From assembly GCA_007130675.1 (NCBI GenBank), contig SLSB01000335.1, positions 1 to 7,314 on the forward strand: a stretch of 7,314 nt of DNA. Direction: 5' to 3'. Within the stretch, counting starts at the first letter, position 1. The number at the start of each line of letters is the position of its first letter. Positions 1 to 5,158 of the stretch are shown here, one piece after another. The position numbers and the translations under genes are program-made. This DNA comes from Candidatus Hydrogenedentota bacterium. Lineage in GTDB: Bacteria; Hydrogenedentota; Hydrogenedentia; Hydrogenedentales; SLHB01. The notes below the pieces were generated by a model. It searched no databases and was not told the DNA's origin. It saw nothing but the letters and a program-made list of their open reading frames with translations.

Positions 1-2874
1 GCGTCCTGCGGGAAACGGCTCATCCTCGAGCACCTGCCGGCTGTTCACCGCGGGCCGTCCCGCCTGGAGAAGCATCTCGTGGGTTTCGGAATATCCCAGC
101 CACGTGCCGAACAGCGATTCGTTCTTGCGCCAAAGCACTTCGCCGCTGCGAATATCAAGCGCCAACAGTTCGGGGGCTGCGACGTCTTCTCCGCGGCGCT
201 CGAGCAGATTCAACGCACCCTCGGTAAGCCGATCCATCAGGTACAGCCGCCCGCCGCCGGCAGCGATGGCGTTATGCCGGAACCCGAAATGCGCTTGCCG
301 CGACCAATGCACCTCGCCGGTCCGGCGGTCCATGACGACGATCCGCCCGCTCGAGGTAGCGTTCCACGAGCGATTGTGCCCCGGCCGCCGGCTATCGAAG
401 AATTGCACATCCACGCCCCCGATAAGCAGGTCTTCCCAAATGCTGACAAATCCCCAACGGGCGTGCTCGTTGCCGTCGTCCGCGGACGCCACGGCAAACG
501 TGGCCAGCGTCTCGCCGGTGTCGGGATCAAGCCGGAGACAAGCATCTTCATGAATCACGTACACACTGTCTTCATGTGACGCGTACGGCGCGCCCACGTG
601 GTCCGCGCCGGGCTGATGGCTGGTCGTGTCATAGGGCAGGCCAATGCCGGGCAGTGATTTCCGCCACAGCAGCCGACCCGTGTAGGCGTCGCGCGCGTTA
701 AGCACATCCGGCCCCAGGATAAACAAGCGGCCGCCGACCACCTGCGGAATGGGGCCGCGTCCGTGACGGGGCAATATGTGCTCGTTGCCTGGACCGCCGA
801 ACCACAGCAGACCCAACGGCCCGCGCAGATCATCACGCGACACGACGGTATTCGCGGCATTCGCGTTGTGATGCGTCCAACTGCCCGCGCCGGGCAAAGC
901 GCCGGCCCGCGTCAGCAGCGTCATGTTTTCCTCTTGGACAAGATCGGCGTTTTCCAGACCGGCTTCACGCATCCATGCCTCGAGTTGCTCCAAATCTGGG
1001 GCGTCCGGCGAAGGCAATCCGGCCGTTCCCCCATAGGGCCGCAACGAATGAAACAGCTTTTCGACAACGGTTGCGCCCGGCCCTGCCCCAAGCGCGCCGG
1101 CATCTCCAATCACCGCGGCTTTGAGCAGATACGGCGGCAATGCGGCCGAGATCACGTCACCGCCATGCACGGCCACGCGCTCGCCGTACAGCCCGGCGTC
1201 GTCGAGATTGCGCCGAAGCGCCTCGACCTTCGACTCATCGGGCTCGATAACGATGATGTCCAGCTCGGATTGGCGCAGCAATTCGCCCAGCGCCTCGCCG
1301 CCGCCGATGCCCGCAAGCAATGCATAACCGCTCGAGGTGTCCACTCGTTCCAAAACAGCCGCAACCCGCGCCGCCCATTCGTCGTCCCCCGGTGCATCCT
1401 TGAGCGTTTCCGGGGTGGCCTCTAAAAGATACTCCGTAACGTCCCGGCCTTCCGGACCAAAGCAGTAGATGCGCCCCTGCTCGGTCACCACCACCAGCCG
1501 GTGATCGGCAGCCAGCATGTTCCAGATATCGCCTTCAACACCGCCAATAGAAGACACTTGGGCCGTATGGCCGCCGTTGGGCACGTCGATAGCCAACACT
1601 TCGCCGTCGGGACCGGTTCCGTAGATGCGCTCGCCGGCCTGAATAAAGACGCGCTCGACCTCGGCGTCGAGTTCGGCGGTCCACAGCTCGCGCAGGGGGT
1701 AGTAATCCGCCGTGCGTCCGCGCCCGCACGGTTCGCTCTCCCGGATCTCGTCCATAGGCTCATGGGCGTGCATCATCAGTGTGCCATCCGCGGCGCCCAG
1801 CAACCCTTCGGCGTTCGCGATGGCGATGTCGATCAGCGGCCACCGCTCGAGCTCGAGCGTTCGCCCCGGCTGAATGATGTTCCCGGCCAACGCCGGCGTG
1901 CGCACCTGGAGCATAAGCTCGCCGTCAGACACACGGCCCGTCTCACCCGTAACGTGGAAATAGCCGCCCTTGGCCATGACCGCATAGCCGCCTTGACCGC
2001 CCCATCCCCGTCCAAACTGACGCGATGCAATGTCGAGATAGAGGAACTCGCCGGTATCCCGCCGGTATCCCGCGGGCCTTGACCGGCCATTGGGCACAAT
2101 CAGCCGATCGTCGGTGGCCACAAGATAACCCTGTGGCGCCGCGCCGGAGAACGAGCCGCCCGCATGAGGCTGGTCGACAAACGCCGACCCGCTGGTGCTG
2201 TTGGTCCAGACCGTAGCCCCGGTTTCCGCGTCCAGCGCATGGATGAAGACGCCCATGGACGGCCAGATCCCGGCGGCGTAGTACACGATCCCATCTTTCA
2301 ACACGGGTCCGCCTCGCGCCGGCCACGTGTCGATAAGGCGCCCGTTGCCCAGAATCCGGCGCGCGGCGGGACCGCCCCGATGTTTCCAGATTAGCTCGCC
2401 CGTGTCCGCGTCAAGACAATACAGACAACCGTCGTCCGAAGCCGCATAGACGCGTCCTGCGGCGGCGGCCGGCGCAAAACGAACCGGACCATCCGTATAG
2501 AACCGCCAGCGCTCGGCGCCGGTCTGCAGGTCATGCGCGGTCACGCTGTCGCGCACCATGGATGGCGTGATCAGCATTCCGCCGTAAGCGATGGGCTCGT
2601 ACGAGCCGTCGAAAGCGAGCTTATCTCCGTCGTCATCCTGTTGCGGCCACGCTCTCCTGGGGGAGGGCAACTCCCGCACCCAGTGCAAATGCAGCTCGCG
2701 AGGCAGTTCATGCGGGCTGGCGGCGGTACGGCCCGCGTCAAACCGCCACATGGGCCAATCCGCCCGCTCCTCCGCATCATCCGCAAAGGCTGTCGAGCCA
2801 ATGCTCAGTACCAGGCAAGCACCGGCAAACAGAACCCCTGCCAAAGCTCTTCGCATGCAATAACACCGTCTCAT
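1..2874 (-). CDS. Secreted PQQ-like beta-propeller protein with embedded methyltransferase-like domain (C-terminus beyond window)
   Basis: An open frame of 958 codons with no stop runs from the ATG at 2874 off the left edge, so the protein is partial. Residues 1-31 form a signal peptide: an arginine-rich start, a hydrophobic core and a likely cut after AFA. PQQ-type repeats with the A-x-D-x-x-TG-x-x-x-W pattern occur near residues 113-123, 153-163, 214-223, 727-737, 847-857 and 905-915. Residues 514-657 are instead Rossmann-like: glycine motif AGIGGG (521-526), acidic strand end VIEPD (542-546) and HGGD (570-573). The second propeller module begins near residue 660. The frame resembles BamB-like proteins of planctomycetes; that recollection is not checked here. 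Its function is unknown. The start at 2874 lies 13 bases after AAAGGAG; an in-frame ATG at 2856 would drop six residues but has no ribosome binding site. The sulfatase upstream is co-directional but 458 bases away. Confidence 0.92.
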   Translation of the reverse strand, partial: MRRCYCMRRALAGVLFAGACLVLSIGSTAFADDAEERADWPMWRFDAGRTAASPHELPRELHLHWVRELPSPRRAWPQQDDDGDKLAFDGSYEPIAYGGMLITPSMVRDSVTAHDLQTGAERWRFYTDGPVRFAPAAAAGRVYAASDDGCLYCLDADTGELIWKHRGGPAARRILGNGRLIDTWPARGGPVLKDGIVYYAAGIWPSMGVFIHALDAETGATVWTNSTSGSAFVDQPHAGGSFSGAAPQGYLVATDDRLIVPNGRSRPAGYRRDTGEFLYLDIASRQFGRGWGGQGGYAVMAKGGYFHVTGETGRVSDGELMLQVRTPALAGNIIQPGRTLELERWPLIDIAIANAEGLLGAADGTLMMHAHEPMDEIRESEPCGRGRTADYYPLRELWTAELDAEVERVFIQAGERIYGTGPDGEVLAIDVPNGGHTAQVSSIGGVEGDIWNMLAADHRLVVVTEQGRIYCFGPEGRDVTEYLLEATPETLKDAPGDDEWAARVAAVLERVDTSSGYALLAGIGGGEALGELLRQSELDIIVIEPDESKVEALRRNLDDAGLYGERVAVHGGDVISAALPPYLLKAAVIGDAGALGAGPGATVVEKLFHSLRPYGGTAGLPSPDAPDLEQLEAWMREAGLENADLVQEENMTLLTRAGALPGAGSWTHHNANAANTVVSRDDLRGPLGLLWFGGPGNEHILPRHGRGPIPQVVGGRLFILGPDVLNARDAYTGRLLWRKSLPGIGLPYDTTSHQPGADHVGAPYASHEDSVYVIHEDACLRLDPDTGETLATFAVASADDGNEHARWGFVSIWEDLLIGGVDVQFFDSRRPGHNRSWNATSSGRIVVMDRRTGEVHWSRQAHFGFRHNAIAAGGGRLYLMDRLTEGALNLLERRGEDVAAPELLALDIRSGEVLWRKNESLFGTWLGYSETHEMLLQAGRPAVNSRQVLEDEPFPAGR
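904..1332 (-). other. Methyltransferase-like (Rossmann, SAM-binding type) domain inside the propeller protein
   Basis: This is the part of the propeller gene encoding residues 515-657. The order of elements is that of a class I methyltransferase. A first strand ends in a G-x-G-G-G loop (residues 522-526) and is followed by a helix. A second strand ends in the acidic E544, the usual ribose contact. After the helix SKVEALRRNLDDAGL comes HGGD with D573, the usual adenine-side acid. A fourth strand (KAAVIGDAG) follows, and then the stretch EKLFHSLRPYGGTAGL, typical of the helix and fifth strand. No NPPY-type catalytic motif follows strand four, so a substrate cannot be named and activity is uncertain. 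A flanking helical linker (residues 479-511) joins it to the first propeller. Confidence 0.75.
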
Positions 2875-2887
2875 CACGCCACCATCT

Positions 2888-2894
2888 CTCCTTT
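2888..2894 (-). promoter_or_regulatory. Ribosome binding site of the propeller gene
   Basis: The minus strand reads AAAGGAG here, 13 bases before the ATG at 2874 and 31 bases before the in-frame ATG at 2856. The spacing is long but supports 2874 over 2856. A third ATG (2885), only two bases after AAAGGAGAG, opens a three-codon frame whose TGA overlaps the 2874 ATG as TGATG. Confidence 0.55.
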
Positions 2895-2987
2895 AGAACT
2901 TCTGACTGCGCCACACGAAACTCGACCATGCCACCTCATCCGACGTCAAGTCAAACTTCAAAGAGCGCGCCGCACGCCCTTCAACGC

Positions 2988-3004
2988 CAACCCTGAATGG
3001 GTTG
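2988..3004. repeat. Inverted repeat, 6-bp stem with 5-base loop
   Basis: CAACCC and GGGTTG flank the loop TGAAT, a perfect six-base-pair stem. It lies about 115 bases before the propeller start, so it could fold in that gene's leader. No U-tract follows on either strand, which argues against an intrinsic terminator. Confidence 0.5.
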
Positions 3005-3097
3005 AATCCACTCACGCAAGAACGTTTATGTAAAACTCGGACGCCTGCCAGTGAAGAGCTGTGAAATATCCGGTTTACACCCATGGCCATTCAAATT

Positions 3098-3116
3098 GGA
3101 CCCCTGTTCGGGGTCC
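3098..3116. repeat. Inverted repeat, GC-rich 7-bp stem with 5-base loop
   Basis: GGACCCC and GGGGTCC flank the loop TGTTC. This is the strongest stem in the gap. On the minus strand it is followed by AATTTGAA, a poor U-tract, and it lies about 215 bases after the sulfatase stop. It could be a weak terminator, an mRNA 3' stabilising hairpin or a leader structure. Confidence 0.5.
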
Positions 3117-3250
3117 CTGCGAAACGGAAGCGCCAACCAGGGCGTTGCGTCAAGTAATCGCGCATGGCGAGCCCAAAAGATTGAACTGCAGAAGACTTAT
3201 GGAGGTGGCATAAACATCTTGCATAGATGCCAAGATTCATTCGGGTAGTA

Positions 3251-3267
3251 GCCCAAGGAAATTGGGC
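3251..3267. repeat. Inverted repeat, 6-bp stem with 5-base loop near the sulfatase 3' end
   Basis: GCCCAA and TTGGGC flank the loop GGAAA, about 65 bases past the sulfatase stop. The T-rich side (GTTGTTT) follows on the plus strand, which is the wrong direction for ending the sulfatase transcript. On the sulfatase strand the stem is preceded by A residues and followed by CTACTACC. Its location suits a transcript-end hairpin better than its sequence does. Confidence 0.4.
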
Positions 3268-3332
3268 GTTGTTTACGTGGGGAACCGCGTTTTCAGACAC
3301 GAATCCGCAGGCAAATCAAGCATGCATGAGGC

Positions 3333-4754
3333 CTATTTTGTCAGCTGGTTCTCCACCGGTTCCACGGTCGCTTTGTGCCGCTCCACCATGGCGCGGATTT
3401 CGGCGATAATGTCTGGATGCTCCTCTGCGATGTCCTTGCGTTCGGCAGGGTCGATTTCTACGTTGTACAATTCGGGGACTTCGTGCTCAGTGCGCTCGCG
3501 GCCGCTGCCGTAGGCGCCTTGTGTGATGAAGTGCGCCTTGTACGCGCCGCGGCGCGCGGCGTACACCTGCTCGCCGCGGTAGTAGATGAAACTGTCGCGC
3601 GGGCTGGACGCTTCGTTTAACAGCACCGGCGACAGGTCGTAGCCGTCATAGACCCGGTCGTCCGGGAGCGATACACCCGCGAGCGCGGCGAACGTTGGCA
3701 GCATGTCCAACGCCGTGCCCATATCCATCACCACGCCCGGCTGAATCGTCCCGGGCCACCAGAAAATCGTGGGTACGCGTACCCCGCCTTCCCAGGTCGT
3801 GCCCTTTCCGCCGCGGAACGGTCCGGGCAACCCCGCGTGCGTCGTAAACAAGAGGTTCCAAGGGCCGTTGTCCGAGGTGAACAGCACAAGCGTGTTGTCG
3901 GCCAACTCCAGTTCGCGCAGCGTGTCCATGATCCGTCCCGCCGACCAGTCGATTTCCTCGATGACGTCGCCGTAGCGCCCCGCACGGGAAACGTCCTCGA
4001 ACGCGTCCGACCGGAACAGCGGTACGTGCGGCATGCTGTGCGCGAGATACGCGAAAAACGGACGGTCCCGGTTTGCTTTGATGAAGTTGACGGTCTCTTC
4101 GGTGAATCGCCGCGTTATCGTGGTTTGGTCCGCCGGTTGTTCGATTATCTCGGTATCGCGCATCAGAGGCACGTTAAAGTACTCGACGCGCGGATTCTTG
4201 TTCATGGCTATGTAGTCGCCCTCCCGCGTGCGCGCCATGTCGTTCGAGTACGGGATGCCGTAGTACGAGTCGAAACCATGCTCGGTCGGCAGAAACTCGG
4301 GGAGGTGGCCCAAGTGCCATTTGCCGATACACGCCGTCGCGTAGCCCACCTGCTTCAAGGCGCCCGCGATGGTCAGTTCGGACTGGGGCAACCCGCCGTT
4401 GGAATTGGGGAACAACACGCGCCGCCGATCCGACGCCATACCACTGCGCACAGGATAGCGCCCGGTCATCAGGCCGGCCCGGCTCGGCGTGCACACCGAT
4501 GCGGCCACATAAAACGACGTCCATTTCTGGCCTTCCGCCGCCATTCGGTCCAGGTTCGGCGTGCGTATCGTCGGGTGTCCGAACACGCCGATATCGCCCC
4601 AGCCCATGTCGTCGGTGAAAATGACGACAATATTCGGCGGGCGGTGTGCGTCCCGGTTAGCCATTGCGGTTCTGGCGTAAGGCTGTAAGGCCAACCCCGC
4701 CGCGCCCGCAAGCGCGCACCGCAAGAATTGCCGCCGTGATCCCGTGAATGCCAT
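3333..4754 (-). CDS. Tat-exported arylsulfatase (formylglycine-type, sulfatase family S1)
   Basis: This is a complete 473-residue sulfatase that hydrolyses sulfate esters, probably on a glycan outside the cytoplasm. The twin-arginine signal SRRQFLR (residues 6-12) is followed by a hydrophobic stretch and a likely cut after AMA (residue 32). Metal ligands Asp48 and Asp49 lie in VIFTDDMGWGD. The activating motif CTPSRAGLMTGR starts at Cys88, which the family converts to formylglycine, and Arg92 is present. Further active-site residues are Lys145 and His147 (GKWHLGH), His239 (AHSMPHVPL), Asp295-Asn296 (FTSDNGP) and Lys317 (RGGKGTTWEGG). All expected residues are present, so it should be active once matured; no maturase is in the window. 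The start at 4754 is set by GGGAGGAA six bases upstream and by the Tat motif. The frame continues upstream to an ATG at 4856 without support. The closest fit is the arylsulfatase A-like group; the substrate cannot be read from sequence. Confidence 0.96.
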   Translation of the reverse strand: MAFTGSRRQFLRCALAGAAGLALQPYARTAMANRDAHRPPNIVVIFTDDMGWGDIGVFGHPTIRTPNLDRMAAEGQKWTSFYVAASVCTPSRAGLMTGRYPVRSGMASDRRRVLFPNSNGGLPQSELTIAGALKQVGYATACIGKWHLGHLPEFLPTEHGFDSYYGIPYSNDMARTREGDYIAMNKNPRVEYFNVPLMRDTEIIEQPADQTTITRRFTEETVNFIKANRDRPFFAYLAHSMPHVPLFRSDAFEDVSRAGRYGDVIEEIDWSAGRIMDTLRELELADNTLVLFTSDNGPWNLLFTTHAGLPGPFRGGKGTTWEGGVRVPTIFWWPGTIQPGVVMDMGTALDMLPTFAALAGVSLPDDRVYDGYDLSPVLLNEASSPRDSFIYYRGEQVYAARRGAYKAHFITQGAYGSGRERTEHEVPELYNVEIDPAERKDIAEEHPDIIAEIRAMVERHKATVEPVENQLTK

Positions 4755-4760
4755 CGCTTG

Positions 4761-4768
4761 TTCCTCCC
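4761..4768 (-). promoter_or_regulatory. Ribosome binding site of the sulfatase (decides the start)
   Basis: The minus strand reads GGGAGGAA followed by CAAGCG and the ATG at 4754. It is the best Shine-Dalgarno match in the window. It rules out the 34-codon longer reading that begins at 4856. Confidence 0.85.
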
Positions 4769-4931
4769 GGTAAACGTGCCGCTGCCGCATTGTCCCGGCG
4801 TGTCCTGGTTCAGCCGGAATCGGACAATCGGTGTCTCCTGCTTGGCGCCACTTCACCCTGCAACCGTCACGTTACACCGCGACGGGGAGTTGATTCCACT
4901 CTCTGCCCTGCCTCCGCTGCGCCCGGGCTTC

Positions 4932-4945
4932 CGCAAGCGCTTACA
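4932..4945. promoter_or_regulatory. Candidate LacI-family operator
   Basis: The site reads CGCAAGCGCTTACA, with the perfect core AAGCGCTT. Its reverse complement, TGTAAGCGCTTGCG, agrees with 13 of the 14 positions of the classic LacI/CcpA-type consensus TGWAARCGYTWNCW (one of the 14 is N). The central CG step is the hallmark of LacI-family operators. It lies 177 bases before the sulfatase start and 213 bases before the DUF4838 start, where one bound regulator could control both. No LacI-family regulator is encoded in the window, so the link is inference. Confidence 0.4.
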
Positions 4946-5145
4946 GACATGCAACCATCGATATGCCTTTTCGAGTCTCGCGTGATATCCTGAGCGCATG
5001 GGACGAATCGCGAGACGTGTGGGGCCCGGTGCGGCGCAACATGTGACCCAGGCCGGAAAGAACCGGCAGGAAATCTTGACCTCTGGGCGAAGTCCCGCGC
5101 CCGTTCATCGAGACAAAACACCACGTCTCTGACACGTCGCAAAAC

Positions 5146-5151
5146 GAAAGG
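5146..5151 (+). promoter_or_regulatory. Ribosome binding site of the DUF4838 gene
   Basis: GAAAGG lies seven bases before the GTG at 5159. Together with the Tat motif just inside the protein it supports this non-ATG start. No in-frame ATG nearby would keep the signal peptide. Confidence 0.6.
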
Positions 5152-5158
5152 CAAAACC

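Larger units (their letters stand above)
2875..3332. other. Non-coding gap between sulfatase and propeller gene, with three hairpins
   Basis: These 458 bases lie downstream of the sulfatase stop and upstream of the propeller gene. The frames here are short and give no recognisable protein, and the composition is visibly less GC-rich than the genes. The gap holds three perfect inverted repeats with 5-base loops, listed separately. No clear sigma-70 promoter could be assigned. TTGACT and TTGACG occur on the minus strand near 2940-2955, but without a convincing -10 box at the right distance. No hairpin has a strong U-tract in the sulfatase direction, so the sulfatase terminator is not identified with confidence. 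Confidence 0.7.
4755..5158. promoter_or_regulatory. Divergent promoter region between sulfatase and DUF4838 gene
   Basis: These 404 bases separate two genes transcribed away from each other, so both promoters should lie here. No convincing paired -35 and -10 boxes were found on either strand. A LacI-operator-like palindrome sits near the middle. On the DUF4838 side a small hairpin, GCCGG-AAAGAA-CCGGC (5052-5067), lies about 90 bases before the start, with CCCAG (5047-5051) and CTGGG (5083-5087) able to pair around it. An 8-base inverted repeat, GTCTCGCG (4975-4982) and CGCGAGAC (5009-5016), has a 26-base loop and may be chance. No gene is supported in the gap. Confidence 0.6.

Noticed and set aside
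763..1425. A 220-codon plus-strand frame (with others at 79-579 and 1501-2082)
   Set aside because: They are shadows of the long propeller gene. The minus-strand frame is open for 958 codons and shows PQQ repeats and methyltransferase motifs throughout.
2808..2825. A possible lipobox (LFAGAC, Cys20) in the propeller signal peptide
   Set aside because: The residues before the cysteine fit the lipoprotein pattern poorly, and a good standard cleavage site (AFA) follows 11 residues later.
2916..2933. A sigma-54-like promoter (TGGCATGG ... TTTCG on the minus strand) before the propeller gene
   Set aside because: The GG element is present, but the required GC of the -12 element is missing at the correct spacing.
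3017..3030. A second LacI-operator-like site around AACGTT
   Set aside because: The palindrome does not extend beyond the six-base core and only about eight of thirteen informative positions match the consensus.
3837..4688. A 283-codon plus-strand frame opposite the sulfatase
   Set aside because: It lies entirely within a sulfatase gene that has every catalytic motif in place. The translation is arginine/valine-rich and shows no family features.
4755..4856. A 34-residue N-terminal extension of the sulfatase from an ATG at 4856
   Set aside because: It would bury the Tat signal inside the protein, lacks a ribosome binding site and reads like non-coding sequence. The ATG at 4754 has GGGAGGAA at ideal spacing.
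4975..5016. An 8-base inverted repeat GTCTCGCG / CGCGAGAC with a 26-base loop
   Set aside because: With such a long loop, an 8-base match somewhere in a GC-rich 404-base gap is not surprising, and nothing extends the stem.
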